A program made the position numbers and the translations under genes. Under the pieces are notes generated by a model. It was not told the origin of the DNA. It made no database searches and saw only the letters and a program-made list of their open reading frames with translations. From NCBI GenBank assembly GCA_017464475.1, contig JAFTZQ010000018.1:1-64000 (forward strand): a stretch of DNA of 64,000 bases. The letters are read 5' to 3'. The DNA is from Paludibacteraceae bacterium. GTDB lineage: Bacteria; Bacteroidota; Bacteroidia; Bacteroidales; Paludibacteraceae. Below are positions 34,812 through 43,773 of the stretch, piece by piece (within the stretch, counting starts at the first letter, position 1; each line of letters starts with the position of its first letter).

Positions 34812-36068
34812 ATGAATGAAGATTTAATTACTCTGCCTTTGGAAGGCTTGACAGAAGATAGTATTATTAAAGTGATCGGCGTTGGTGGCGGTGGCTGCAA
34901 TGCCGTCAATTACATGCATCGCCAGGGATTGAAAGATGTCTCTTTCTTGGTATGTAACACCGACCGCCAAGTGCTTATCAAGTCCTCTGTTCCGAATAAG
35001 TTACAACTCGGTCCCGGTTTGGGAGCCGGAGGCGATCCTGAGACCGCGCGCCAGTATGCCGAGGAGAGCAGGGATCATATCCGCGAGGCGCTCAATGATG
35101 GCACCCAGATGCTGTTTATCACTGCCGGAATGGGTGGTGGAACAGGAACCGGTGCGTCTGCCGTAGTAGCCGAAGTGGCGCAAGAGATGGGTATTCTGAC
35201 CGTCGGTATTGTGACCATTCCGTTTGCTTTCGAGGGCAAGAAGAAGATCGAAAAAGCAATGACCGGCGTAGCGCGTCTGGCAAAACATGTGGACGCACTC
35301 CTTATTATTAATAATGAGAAACTGAAACAGATCTATCCGGAGTTGAACTTGCTCAATGCGTTCTCCAAATCGGACGACGTGGTAGCCAATGCGGCGCGCG
35401 CGATCGCGGAGATCATTACGGTTCCTGGATATATAAACACCGACTTTGCCGACGTGCGCAATACGCTCAAGAAAGGCGGCGTGGCAATCATGAATATCGG
35501 TCGCGCTTCCGGCGAGAAACGTATTACCAACGCCATCAACGATGCGCTGAACTCACCGCTGGTCAACACCAACGATGTGCATGGAGCGGAGCGCATCCTG
35601 CTGCAATTCTATTGCTCCACCGAGCATGCCATCGTCATGGAGGAGATCGACCAGATCAACGATTTTGTCCAAGAAGTGGGCGACAATATCGAGGTGCAAT
35701 GGGGTGCTTCGATCGACGAGACGCTAGGCGAAGAAGTGCGCGTGACTGTCATCGCTACTGGATACAAAGTGGACGGTCTGCCTTCTGAGGACGAAGAAGA
35801 GGGCAAGAAGACCATCGCGGAAGCCATCGATGCCAATTATCCTCCGCAGACACCGAAACCGATGGAGGACGAGCCGGCGCAACTGATCGACCTGAGTGAC
35901 ACACTTCGCGCTGAGGGTGTAGAACCGCCGGCGCAACCCCGTGAGCGCGCGACTTCGGCTTCGGCGGAAGAGATCGTAATTAAGGTGGAGGAAGAGGCTG
36001 CTCCTGAAGAAAAACCCAAAGAGACCTCTCATCGGCCCTTTGGATGGATTAGAAGAAATAAAAATTAA
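34812..36068 (+). CDS. ftsZ: Cell division GTPase FtsZ
   Basis: A 418-residue protein. GVGGGGCNAVNYM starts the GTP-binding fold, the tubulin signature GGGTGTG is at 108-114, and NTDFADVRNTLKKGG contains the T7 loop region. An acidic, Pro-rich linker (about 320-405) ends in a basic tail (RPFGWIRRNK) that would contact FtsA. It polymerises into the Z ring. The frame is intact and of normal length for Bacteroidota. Confidence 0.97.
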   Translation: MNEDLITLPLEGLTEDSIIKVIGVGGGGCNAVNYMHRQGLKDVSFLVCNTDRQVLIKSSVPNKLQLGPGLGAGGDPETARQYAEESRDHIREALNDGTQMLFITAGMGGGTGTGASAVVAEVAQEMGILTVGIVTIPFAFEGKKKIEKAMTGVARLAKHVDALLIINNEKLKQIYPELNLLNAFSKSDDVVANAARAIAEIITVPGYINTDFADVRNTLKKGGVAIMNIGRASGEKRITNAINDALNSPLVNTNDVHGAERILLQFYCSTEHAIVMEEIDQINDFVQEVGDNIEVQWGASIDETLGEEVRVTVIATGYKVDGLPSEDEEEGKKTIAEAIDANYPPQTPKPMEDEPAQLIDLSDTLRAEGVEPPAQPRERATSASAEEIVIKVEEEAAPEEKPKETSHRPFGWIRRNKN

Positions 36069-36073
36069 ACTAT

Positions 36074-37024
36074 ATGGAAAGAGAAATGAATTTTTGGGAC
36101 CTCTGTGTCGCTTGTTGTCGCGCAATAGGTCGTGGCTGCGTAGCATTCTGGAACATCTTGTCGCGCATGATCCGCCTGACGTACCGTTACTGGTACATCG
36201 TTGTGACCTTGGTCGTTCTGGCAATCGCGCTGGCAATCTATCATACCCGGCCGAAGAACATCAAATACCGCGTGAATGCCATCGCTATGGTCAATGGGGC
36301 TTCGATGCAGCAGTTTGAGAAAGCGTTTGCGCCCCTTCAGTCCGGTCAGTTACTGCCTCCGGACGCCAAGATCGCGCCGTATATGCGCTGGAAACAAGCG
36401 GGGCGTTTTGATGTCTTCCGTGTAGTGGACGTGCACCATGACGGAGTGGCAGATTACATTGATTTTAAGCGCAAATCGTCGCCCAAGGATACTACGGAGG
36501 TGCAGATGCAGGATCGCGTTTGTATCCAGTTCCAGACACCGGCTTATGCTTTGCCGATGGTGCCGGAGATAGAGGAAGCTGTCCTGGAGCTGCTCAACGG
36601 CAATGAGGCGTTGCAGCAGGCTCATGAACTCTATCTGGAGAACCTGCGCGAAGAGGTAGCCTTTAACCACCGCCAGGCGGTCAAACTGGACAGCCTCACC
36701 AGCGCGTATTATTACAATGCCGGTTCGCCTGCCGCGATGATGAATAACGATGGCAACGGTGTCAATTTCTACGGAGATCGTAAGATTCGTCTCTTTCTGA
36801 ATGATATATACCGGCAGCAACTTCACACCCGGAACGGCGACCTGCGTCTGCAGCTGGCTTCGGCTCCGGTAGTGCTGGAGAACCATTTTGCCGTTGATCC
36901 GACGCCGGTCATGACCCGTACGAAATGCGTCATCCTGTTTTTCCTGCTTTCGTGGATAATAGGATGCCTGATTGCCGAAATGATCGACCGCCACAAAGCG
37001 ATCGCGGAATGGCTGAAAAAATAA
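36074..37024 (+). CDS. Two-TM protein after ftsZ, chain-length-determinant-like
   Basis: A 316-residue protein starting 5 bases after the ftsZ stop. It has TM helices at about 38-60 (YWYIVVTLVVLAIALAIY) and 284-305 (CVILFFLLSWIIGCLIAEMI), with a periplasmic middle that includes a helical part (about 170-220). This two-helix topology is like Wzz chain-length regulators, but I see no clear Wzz motif. The position suggests expression with the division genes. Function unknown. A bidirectional hairpin follows. Confidence 0.7.
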   Translation: MEREMNFWDLCVACCRAIGRGCVAFWNILSRMIRLTYRYWYIVVTLVVLAIALAIYHTRPKNIKYRVNAIAMVNGASMQQFEKAFAPLQSGQLLPPDAKIAPYMRWKQAGRFDVFRVVDVHHDGVADYIDFKRKSSPKDTTEVQMQDRVCIQFQTPAYALPMVPEIEEAVLELLNGNEALQQAHELYLENLREEVAFNHRQAVKLDSLTSAYYYNAGSPAAMMNNDGNGVNFYGDRKIRLFLNDIYRQQLHTRNGDLRLQLASAPVVLENHFAVDPTPVMTRTKCVILFFLLSWIIGCLIAEMIDRHKAIAEWLKK

Positions 37025-37043
37025 CAGACAATAAAAACTAAAT

Positions 37044-37076
37044 AAAACGCGTGGGGGCTAAGCCTTCACGCGTTTT
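37044..37076. terminator. Bidirectional terminator between the division cluster and dedA
   Basis: AAAACGCGTG (37044-37053) pairs with CACGCGTTTT (37067-37076). The stem includes the last codons of the minus-strand dedA gene. Confidence 0.85.
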
Positions 37077-37747
37077 ATCATCCATCGGATGAGGTAGTAG
37101 AGTACTACTGCCCCAAGCAGTACGAGTATCGCCACGGATAGTTCGTGGCTGTATTGGTTGATCAGGTCTGCCTGACCGTGCGCCACATAGCCCAGAATAG
37201 CAAGCACTGTGTTCCAAAGTCCCGCTCCCAAGAAGGTGTAAAAAAGGAACCAGCCGAAATGCATCTTGCTCAACCCCGCCGGAATAGAGATCAGTTGACG
37301 GATACCGGGGATAAAACGCCCGACAAACGTGCTGACCTTGCCGTGGTCGTTGAAATACGCTTCCGCTTTCTCTACTTTCTCGCGGCTCAAGAGACACAAA
37401 TGTCCTAATTTGCTGTCCGCAAAAGCGTAAATGATCGCGCGTCCCAGCCAAAGAGAGAGCAGGTAATTGATGATAGCACCCAGCATGGCGCCTATTGTGC
37501 CGAAAAGGACGATCAGCGCTACGTTCACGAAATAGCTGTCGCTCACATAGACCGCGCTGCTCGGGTCTGCTGCCACATAGGCTGCCGGCGGAATGACGAC
37601 CTCGCTCGGGAATGGGATGAACGAACTCTCCACGGTCATGAGTGCCGTGATAGAAGCGTAGTTCATGTTCGCAGAGTACCAGTCTGTAACGACCGACACC
37701 CAATTAGTGCCGGTCGCTAACAGAATGATCAGAAAGGCTCGTTTCAT
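37058..37747 (-). CDS. DedA-family membrane protein
   Basis: A 229-residue polytopic membrane protein of the DedA/VTT family. ESSFIPFPSEVVIPPAAYVA holds the E-x-S-x-P-F-P-S-E signature, and VGRFIPGIRQLISIPAGLSK the R-x3-P-x-R motif. DedA proteins move lipid carriers such as undecaprenyl phosphate across the membrane and support envelope integrity. It overlaps the yqeY-like gene by 4 bases (ATGA), so both are one operon. Its stop lies inside a bidirectional terminator stem. Confidence 0.9.
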   Translation of the reverse strand: MKRAFLIILLATGTNWVSVVTDWYSANMNYASITALMTVESSFIPFPSEVVIPPAAYVAADPSSAVYVSDSYFVNVALIVLFGTIGAMLGAIINYLLSLWLGRAIIYAFADSKLGHLCLLSREKVEKAEAYFNDHGKVSTFVGRFIPGIRQLISIPAGLSKMHFGWFLFYTFLGAGLWNTVLAILGYVAHGQADLINQYSHELSVAILVLLGAVVLYYLIRWMIKRVKA

Positions 37748-38196
37748 TGGGCTAAGAGCTCACGCACTTTGAGGTTGATAGCTTTGCCTTCTGCCTTGCC
37801 GGCGAGTTGTTTGGTAGCCACGCCCATTACTTTGCCCATGTCCTGCGGACCCGTAGCGCCCACTTGCGCGATGATCTCTTTGAGCGCAGCGGCGAGTTCC
37901 TCCTCGCTCAGCATAGCCGGCAGATATTGTTCAATGATCTTGCATTGCGCCAACTCGTCCTCTGCCAACTCCGGACGTCCGGCATCGATGTACATTTGCG
38001 CCGACTCCTTGCGTTGCTTCACCATCTTCTGGAGAATCTGCAATGCCTTCTCGTCGTGCAGTTCGCCGTCGCTACCTTTAGCGGTCTTTGCCTCCAGGAA
38101 CTCTTTCTTTATTCCGCGCAGCGCGTCCAGCGCCGTTTTATCTTTTGCGAGCATCGCTTTTTTGATGTCCTCGCTTACTTGATCGAATAAACTCAT
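37744..38196 (-). CDS. GatB/YqeY-domain protein
   Basis: A 150-residue protein. DQVSEDIKKAMLAKDKTALD at the start, LQILQKMVKQRKESAQMY in the middle and QDMGKVMGVATKQLAGKAEG near the end define the YqeY family, related to the tail of the GatB amidotransferase subunit. The role is unclear, probably tRNA-linked. In many Bacteroidales it follows ftsZ on the same strand; here it lies close to ftsZ but on the opposite strand, upstream of dedA. Confidence 0.92.
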   Translation of the reverse strand: MSLFDQVSEDIKKAMLAKDKTALDALRGIKKEFLEAKTAKGSDGELHDEKALQILQKMVKQRKESAQMYIDAGRPELAEDELAQCKIIEQYLPAMLSEEELAAALKEIIAQVGATGPQDMGKVMGVATKQLAGKAEGKAINLKVRELLAQ

Positions 38197-38209
38197 AAAT
38201 GAAAATCCT

Positions 38210-38291
38210 TTCTCCCTCCCTTGAGGGGTGAAGAGCTCCGCTCGATCGAGCGTCCAGTGGACGGTCGTAGAACTCTCCCGGGGTGGGGTTA
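38210..38291. repeat. Long copy of the CCCCTCC palindromic family
   Basis: TCTCCCTCCCTTGAGGGGTG on the left and CTCTCCCGGGGTGGGGTT on the right enclose two inner palindromes, GCTCGATCGAGC and GTCCAGTGGAC. It fills nearly the whole gap between the antiporter and yqeY genes. Confidence 0.65.
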
Positions 38292-39596
38292 TTAAATAAA
38301 CAATAATTGCACTATTACATAAACCGGCAGCAGGATGATCAAGCTGAACTTAATCATATAGCCGAAGAAACTCGGCATCTCGATTCCTTCCTGCTCTGCG
38401 ATCGACTTCACCATGAAGTTCGGTCCATTGCCGATATAGGTCAGGGCGCCAAAGAAGACTGCACCCATTGAGATTGCTTTCATGAACTCCGGAGCGATGC
38501 CGGCTACAGCCGTAGCAGCGTCAACGGGCAGGGTAGTAGCTGTGGCGTGGAACACCATCGCCGTCGGGGCATTGTCAAGGAATGCACTCAGCGCGCCGGT
38601 GCAATAAACGAACTGCCAGGGAGCATGAACCGGCAGCGGGTTTTGCTGAAGGAACATCAAAGCCGGCGTCATGGTCGCAAAGATACCTAAGAACACGCAG
38701 GCCACCTCCATGATCGGAGTCCAGCTGTAGTTGTTCTTCACGCGAACCTCTTTCTTGGTCGTCACCCACGAACCCATAATGATGAGGATGAATGCCCACT
38801 CGCGCAGCAGTTTCAGGTACCACGGAGCGTCGTGTGCGCCCATCGCAGGAATATACGTCGAGTTGATGAACATCGTCGAGCAGATCACACACAGCAGCCA
38901 GAAGATGTTGATCAGTCCGCTTACTTGCAGTTTCTTCGCCTCGCGCACGTCCGCCATGACGTTCTCCAGCGGCTCTTTCTTATAATAATAGGTGTCGATC
39001 ACGAAATAAATAATGAGCAGCAGAGCGCCGGTTACAAACCATTCGCCTACCATATTCTGCATCCACCACATGAACGGCGTTCCTTTCTGGAACAGCAGGA
39101 ACAAAGGAGGATCGCCGAGCGGCGAAAGCAGACCGCCGCAGTTAGCAACAATCGCGATGAAGAATAGTACCGTGTGTACGCGGTGTTTACGTTGTTGAAT
39201 GGTACTCAGCAACAGACGAATCAGCAGCATCGCTGCTCCCGTTGTTCCCATGAACGAAGCTAACACCCAGCCCAACGCCAGAATAATAGTGTTGGTCGTC
39301 GGAGTGGCTTTGAGGTCACCACGAATACAGATTCCGCCGGTGGTGACAAAGAGCGCCATCAGCAGCAAAATGAACGGCACATAGTCGTAGATCATCTGAT
39401 GAATCAGCTCGTGGTCCATACCGTTGAGACACAACCATATACCCACCGGGGTACCGAGCAACAGAGACACATACAACTTGTGCAAATTGTGCTCCCACCA
39501 TTCGCCCACATGAGGAATGAGCGGCAGCACGGCGATGCACAGCAGCATCACCACAAACGGGATTAACATCCACGCCGGAATCAAATGCTCAATCAT
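38292..39596 (-). CDS. Sodium:proton antiporter, ArsB/NhaD-type
   Basis: A 434-residue membrane protein with about 12 hydrophobic helices. Segments such as LPLIPHVGEWWEHNLHKLY, FIAIVANCGGLLSPLGDPPL and ALSAFLDNAPTAMVFHATA are typical of the ion transporter superfamily that includes NhaD antiporters and UIT carriers. The NCGG and LDNAP motifs sit in the paired inner helices that bind ion and substrate. It likely exports sodium in exchange for protons, though citrate-type transport cannot be excluded. The gap on its 3' side is filled by a palindromic repeat. Confidence 0.82.
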   Translation of the reverse strand: MIEHLIPAWMLIPFVVMLLCIAVLPLIPHVGEWWEHNLHKLYVSLLLGTPVGIWLCLNGMDHELIHQMIYDYVPFILLLMALFVTTGGICIRGDLKATPTTNTIILALGWVLASFMGTTGAAMLLIRLLLSTIQQRKHRVHTVLFFIAIVANCGGLLSPLGDPPLFLLFQKGTPFMWWMQNMVGEWFVTGALLLIIYFVIDTYYYKKEPLENVMADVREAKKLQVSGLINIFWLLCVICSTMFINSTYIPAMGAHDAPWYLKLLREWAFILIIMGSWVTTKKEVRVKNNYSWTPIMEVACVFLGIFATMTPALMFLQQNPLPVHAPWQFVYCTGALSAFLDNAPTAMVFHATATTLPVDAATAVAGIAPEFMKAISMGAVFFGALTYIGNGPNFMVKSIAEQEGIEMPSFFGYMIKFSLIILLPVYVIVQLLFI

Positions 39597-39644
39597 GATT
39601 TTATAATTTATTTGGTTTATCTAATATACTGGGATCCTGGGACC

Positions 39645-41483
39645 CTAGTCTAATTTCAATACCGCGAGGAACGCTTTCTGCGGTACTTCGACATTGCCGA
39701 TCTGCTTCATTCGTTTCTTGCCGCGCTTCTGTTTCTCCAGCAGCTTCCGCTTACGGCTCACGTCGCCTCCGTAACATTTTGCGAGCACATCCTTGCGAAC
39801 CTGCTTCACGGTCTCGCGGGCAATGATCTTCGCACCGATGGCTGCCTGTATCGCAATATCAAACTGTTGTCTCGGCAGTAACTCTTTCAGCTTCTCGCAC
39901 ATCCGTCGTCCGAAATCCACGGCGTTGTCCCGGTGCGTCAGCGTGCTCAGCGCATCCACCTGTTCGCCGTTCAGCAATATATCCAACTTCACAAGGTTCG
40001 ACGGTCTGAAACCGTTCATGTGCCAGTCGAAAGAAGCATAGCCTTTGGAAATGCTCTTCAACTTGTCGTAGAAATCAATGACAATCTCGCCCAACGGCAT
40101 GTCGAACAGCAGCTCCATTCGGTTGCCGGATATATATTCTTGTTTGACAAGTTCGCCGCGTTTGCCCAGACACAGCGTCATGATCGGACCGATGTAATCG
40201 GCTGTGGTTATGACACTTGCGCGGATATACGGCTCCTCGATACGGTCTATTTCGGTCAAATCCGGCATGCCGGCTGGGTTATGCACCTCAACCATACCGC
40301 CGTCCTTCGTATAGACGTTGTAACTTACGTTCGGAACGGTCGTGATCACGTCCATGTCGAACTCGCGATCCAGACGTTCCTGCACGATCTCCATGTGCAG
40401 CAAACCCAGGAATCCGCAGCGGAAACCGAAACCCAAAGCCATCGAACTCTCCGGCTGGAAAGTCAGACTTGCGTCATTCAGTTGCAACTTCTCCAGACTT
40501 GCGCGCAGATCCTCATAGTCCTCACTCTCAATAGGATACACACCGGCGAACACCATCGGTTTGGCTTCCTCAAAGCCGTCTATCGCTTTATCGCAAGGTC
40601 TGTCCACATGCGTGATCGTGTCGCCCACTTTGACCTCGGTCGAAGTCTTGATTCCGGAAATAATATATCCCACGTTTCCGGCAGAGATCTCTTTGCGCGG
40701 ACTCATGTCCAGTTTGAGAATACCGATCTCGTCTGCGTCGTATTCCTTGCCCGTGTTCACGAACCGCACTTTCTCGCCCGTTTTCATCGTCCCGTTCACC
40801 ACTTTGAAATAAGCGATGATTCCGCGGAAACTATTGAAAACACTATCGAAAACAAGACATTGCAACGGCGCTTTCGGATCACCTTTTGGAGCCGGAATAC
40901 GTTCTACGATCGCGTCCAAAATCTCCGGCACGCCTTCGCCTGTCTTGGCGGAGCAACGCAAAATCTCCTCGCGTTTGCAGCCCAACAGCTCTACAATCTC
41001 GTCCTCCACACGTTCCGGCATGGCGTTTTCCATGTCGCATTTGTTGAGCACAGGAATGATCTCCAGATCATGCTCAATCGCCATATAAAGGTTGCTGATC
41101 GTCTGTGCCTGAACACCTTGCGTAGCATCGACCACCAGCACAGCTCCCTCGCAAGCCGCAATCGAACGGCTCACCTCATAACTGAAGTCCACGTGCCCCG
41201 GAGTGTCAATCAGATTCAGGGTGTATGTGCCATCATCCTTCAGCTTTGAGCCTTCATCTGAATTCTGATGGCTGACAGCTGACGGCTTGTACGCCATCTG
41301 AATGGCATGGCTCTTGATCGTGATACCGCGTTCTTTCTCAAGATCCATGTCGTCCAGCACTTGGTTCTCCATCTGCCGCACATCCACAGTCTGCGTGATC
41401 TCAAGCATTCGATCTGCCAATGTACTTTTGCCATGATCGATATGCGCAATTATACAAAAATTCCGTATCTTATCCAAATCCAT
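39645..41483 (-). CDS. lepA: Elongation factor 4 (LepA)
   Basis: A 612-residue GTPase. The P-loop AHIDHGKST is at 13-21, DTPGHVDF and NKCDM follow, and the LepA-specific C-terminal domain ends near [20 protein letters not shown]. It back-translocates or rescues stalled ribosomes. Between the switch 1 region ([13 protein letters not shown]) and [14 protein letters not shown] lie about 20 residues ([19 protein letters not shown]) absent from normal LepA. They are encoded by a 7-base-period repeat whose 29-base core recurs in korA. It has its own promoter and is divergent from korA. Confidence 0.96.
   Translation of the reverse strand: MDLDKIRNFCIIAHIDHGKSTLADRMLEITQTVDVRQMENQVLDDMDLEKERGITIKSHAIQMAYKPSAVSHQNSDEGSKLKDDGTYTLNLIDTPGHVDFSYEVSRSIAACEGAVLVVDATQGVQAQTISNLYMAIEHDLEIIPVLNKCDMENAMPERVEDEIVELLGCKREEILRCSAKTGEGVPEILDAIVERIPAPKGDPKAPLQCLVFDSVFNSFRGIIAYFKVVNGTMKTGEKVRFVNTGKEYDADEIGILKLDMSPRKEISAGNVGYIISGIKTSTEVKVGDTITHVDRPCDKAIDGFEEAKPMVFAGVYPIESEDYEDLRASLEKLQLNDASLTFQPESSMALGFGFRCGFLGLLHMEIVQERLDREFDMDVITTVPNVSYNVYTKDGGMVEVHNPAGMPDLTEIDRIEEPYIRASVITTADYIGPIMTLCLGKRGELVKQEYISGNRMELLFDMPLGEIVIDFYDKLKSISKGYASFDWHMNGFRPSNLVKLDILLNGEQVDALSTLTHRDNAVDFGRRMCEKLKELLPRQQFDIAIQAAIGAKIIARETVKQVRKDVLAKCYGGDVSRKRKLLEKQKRGKKRMKQIGNVEVPQKAFLAVLKLD
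41239..41289. repeat. 7-base-period element inside lepA
   Basis: The plus strand reads in heptads such as TCAGCTT, TGAGCCT and ATGGCTG. The core 41239-41267, on the coding strand, is CAGAATTCAGATGAAGGCTC followed by AAAGCTGAA, matching korA 42547-42575 in 27 of 29 bases. It encodes QNSDEGSKL. Confidence 0.85.
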
Positions 41484-41515
41484 TTAATCCTATTTATCCA
41501 AATTAAAATCGGGTG

Positions 41516-41546
41516 CAAAGTTACTAAAAAAAAATAATATATGCAA
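41516..41546 (-). promoter_or_regulatory. Promoter of lepA
   Basis: On the minus strand, TTG is at 41546-41544 and TAACTTTG at 41523-41516, with an A/T run between. Confidence 0.7.
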
Positions 41547-41628
41547 GTCCTTGTGCATTTTTTGCGTTTTATCTTTCTATCCTCCTTTCACTTTTCACCT
41601 TTCACTTTTCACCTTTTTCCTCTCAAAA

Positions 41629-41688
41629 GGGGGTGATAAGGGGGTGATAAGGGGGTGATTAGGGGGTTATTACGGGGTGATTAGGGGG
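41629..41688 (+). repeat. 11-base G-rich tandem repeat, possible G-quadruplex
   Basis: Runs of GGGGG begin at 41629, 41640, 41651, 41662 and 41684, with GGGG at 41674, separated by TGATAA or TGATTA. The period is 11. Any four of the runs could form a G-quadruplex on the plus strand upstream of korA. Confidence 0.85.
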
Positions 41689-41760
41689 ATATTCGTATAA
41701 CGCTACCGACCTGCAAACGACGAAATAAATAGATTTTTTTGACCAAAAGCGCCACCACTC

Positions 41761-41791
41761 TTGCACAATTCAGAAAAAAGCAGTATCTTTG
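41761..41791 (+). promoter_or_regulatory. Promoter of korA-korB
   Basis: TTGCACAATTC at 41761 and TATCTTTG at 41784-41791. The promoter occupies the start of a longer in-frame stretch, which forces the gene start to the GTG at 41821. Confidence 0.75.
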
Positions 41792-41820
41792 CAGCAAATT
41801 TAATACCAAACACAATAAAA

Positions 41821-43746
41821 GTGAAAAACATTGTAGTTCGATTTTGCGGAGATTCGGGCGACGGAATGCAGCTGACGGGCAATATGTTTGCCCAGTTGGC
41901 GGCAGAGATGGGGCACGAGATCTCCACCTTGCCGGACTTTCCGGCTGAAATTCGTGCGCCGCAAGGTACATTGGGCGGCGTGAGTGCTTTCCAAGTGGAG
42001 CTGGGGCAGGAGGTTTATACCTCGGGCGACAAAGCGGATGTAGTGGTAGCAATGAATGCTGCTGCGCTCAAAGTGTGTACATTAGGTTCGCATTTCAACC
42101 ACCCGCAGGCGCATTTCGATGAGGAGTTTTCTCTGTTCCACAGGCACGCGATTTTAATTGTAGATACGGATTCGCTGACCGACAAAGACCTTGAGAAAGC
42201 ACAGTATCACACGCCTAATCCCTTTGAGGAACTGGGAATCCCGGAGAGCGTGCAGATTGTGCCGGTAGCCCTTACCACGCTGACCAAAGAGGCACTCAAA
42301 GACTCCGGAATGGACAATAAGTCCGTGCTCAAATGCCGGAATATGTTTGCGCTCGGTCTGATCTACTGGCTGTTCGACGAACCGATGGAGAAAGCGATTC
42401 ATCTTCTCGAAGAGAAGTTCAAGAAGAAACCTGCGCTCGTGGCTCCGAACACCAAAGTGATGGTCGATGGTTACAACTACGGTCAAAACCTCGCCCTCAA
42501 CGTGCAGCAAGTACACTTGGAGCCGTCAGAAGGGTCAGACCTGCGTCAGAATTCAGCTGATGGCTCAAAGCTGAATGCTGAAAGCTCATACACTTCCATC
42601 GCGGGCAACAAAGCCACGGCATGGGGACTGATTGCGGCGGCAGAGAAAGCGGGCAAACGGCTCTTCCTCGGTTCGTATCCTATTACGCCGGCAACGGATA
42701 TTCTGCACGAACTGGCTGCGCGCAAGGATATGAACGTCATGGCTATTCAGGCTGAGGACGAGATAGCAGGTGTATGCACGGCTATCGGAGCTGCTTTTGC
42801 CGGCGATCTGGCATGTACCAGCACTTCGGGGCCCGGTCTGAGTCTCAAATCCGAAGCCATCGGTCTGGCTGTCATGGCGGAACTGCCATTAGTAGTGATT
42901 GACGTACAGCGCGGCGGTCCTTCAACCGGACTTCCGACCAAAACCGAACAGACGGATCTCCTGCAAGCCTTGTATGGCAGAAACGGCGAGTGTCCGGCGG
43001 TCGTAATTGCGGCTTCTTCGTCCGCGAACTGTTTTGACTACGCGTACGAGGCATGCAAGATAGCCTTGGAGAACATGACGCCCGTTATTCTGATGACCGA
43101 TACGTATCTGGCGAACGGAACGGCGCTTTGGAGGATTCCGAAGTTGGCTGAACTGCCGGAGATTCATCCGCAAGGTGTGCCCGAAGAGTTGAAAGGACAG
43201 TATAATCCCGCGTTGCGTGACGCGCGCGGCGTGCGTTATTGGGCGTACCCCGGAATGGAAGGATACGAGCATCGCAACATCGGTTTGGAGCGCGACGCGG
43301 AAAAAGGTACGATCTCCACTAATCCGGAGAACCACGAACAGATGGTCCTTGCCCGCAAACACAAGATCGAACAGATTGCCAACTCCATTCCAAACCTTCA
43401 AACTCTCAAACCTTCAAACCTTCAAACTCTCAAACCTTCAAACCTTCAAACGAGCGATACGCTCCTCGTGGGTTGGGGTAGTACGGAAGGGCATCTGCAC
43501 GCCGCGGCGAACGAATTAGGATGCGATTTGGCGCACTTCAATTATATCTGTCCGTTGCCGAAGAATACCCGTGAAATACTGAGCCAATATAAGCGAATTG
43601 TTGTTTGCGAACTGAATACAGGACAATTCGCAACATATCTCCGCGCGCAGTTCCCGGATATCAAGTTCGAGCAATACAATGAAATTCAAGGACAGCCGTT
43701 CGCGGTAGAAAGAATCGTTAACTTTGTTAAAAAATCTGAATGCTGA
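41821..43746 (+). CDS. korA: 2-oxoacid:ferredoxin oxidoreductase, alpha subunit
   Basis: The start is GTG at 41821 (MKNIVVRFCGDSGDGMQLTG), since the promoter overlaps any earlier start. The 641-residue protein has a fused gamma-type domain (about 1-180) followed by the alpha TPP-type domain (FLGSYPITPATDILHELA, TSTSGPGLSLKSEAIGLAVM). With korB it oxidises 2-oxoglutarate or a similar 2-oxoacid to the acyl-CoA with ferredoxin. Two insertions are visible. One (about 241-257, SDLRQNSADGSKLNAESS) lies between domains and shares a 29-base core with lepA. The other, near 525-545, repeats LQTLKPSN and comes from an 8-base tandem repeat. Neither breaks the frame. Confidence 0.93.
   Translation: MKNIVVRFCGDSGDGMQLTGNMFAQLAAEMGHEISTLPDFPAEIRAPQGTLGGVSAFQVELGQEVYTSGDKADVVVAMNAAALKVCTLGSHFNHPQAHFDEEFSLFHRHAILIVDTDSLTDKDLEKAQYHTPNPFEELGIPESVQIVPVALTTLTKEALKDSGMDNKSVLKCRNMFALGLIYWLFDEPMEKAIHLLEEKFKKKPALVAPNTKVMVDGYNYGQNLALNVQQVHLEPSEGSDLRQNSADGSKLNAESSYTSIAGNKATAWGLIAAAEKAGKRLFLGSYPITPATDILHELAARKDMNVMAIQAEDEIAGVCTAIGAAFAGDLACTSTSGPGLSLKSEAIGLAVMAELPLVVIDVQRGGPSTGLPTKTEQTDLLQALYGRNGECPAVVIAASSSANCFDYAYEACKIALENMTPVILMTDTYLANGTALWRIPKLAELPEIHPQGVPEELKGQYNPALRDARGVRYWAYPGMEGYEHRNIGLERDAEKGTISTNPENHEQMVLARKHKIEQIANSIPNLQTLKPSNLQTLKPSNLQTSDTLLVGWGSTEGHLHAAANELGCDLAHFNYICPLPKNTREILSQYKRIVVCELNTGQFATYLRAQFPDIKFEQYNEIQGQPFAVERIVNFVKKSEC
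42541..42590. repeat. 7-base-period element inside korA
   Basis: The core 42547-42575 reads CAGAATTCAGCTGATGGCTC, then AAAGCTGAA. It matches the lepA copy in 27 of 29 bases, in the same orientation and frame, and encodes QNSADGSKL. Confidence 0.88.
43391..43455 (+). repeat. 8-base tandem repeat inside korA
   Basis: Units AAACCTTC and AAACTCTC repeat at a period of 8 over about 60 bases. Three units make 24 bases, so the protein shows an 8-residue repeat, LQTLKPSN. Confidence 0.85.
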
Positions 43747-43766
43747 TAGCTGAAAGCTGAATTCTT
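43736..43766. repeat. 7-base-period element spanning the korA stop
   Basis: TCTGAATGCTGATAGCTGAA, then AGCTGAATTC: heptads of GCTGANN. The korA stop codon (TGA at 43744-43746) lies inside it. Confidence 0.8.
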
Positions 43767-43773
43767 ATTTATT

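Larger units (their letters stand above)
41484..41820. other. 337-base gene-free stretch between lepA and korA
   Basis: The stretch holds two divergent promoters, a repeated TTTCACTTTTCACC unit (41586-41613), a six-fold 11-base G-rich repeat (41629-41688) and the korA leader. No gene is visible. Confidence 0.65.

Noticed and set aside
39933..41249. A 438-residue open frame on the plus strand
   Set aside because: It is a shadow of lepA; its His/Arg-rich composition is typical of an antisense frame.
41629..41688. Origin of replication or iteron array
   Set aside because: No dnaA, DnaA-box cluster or replication initiator gene lies next to it.
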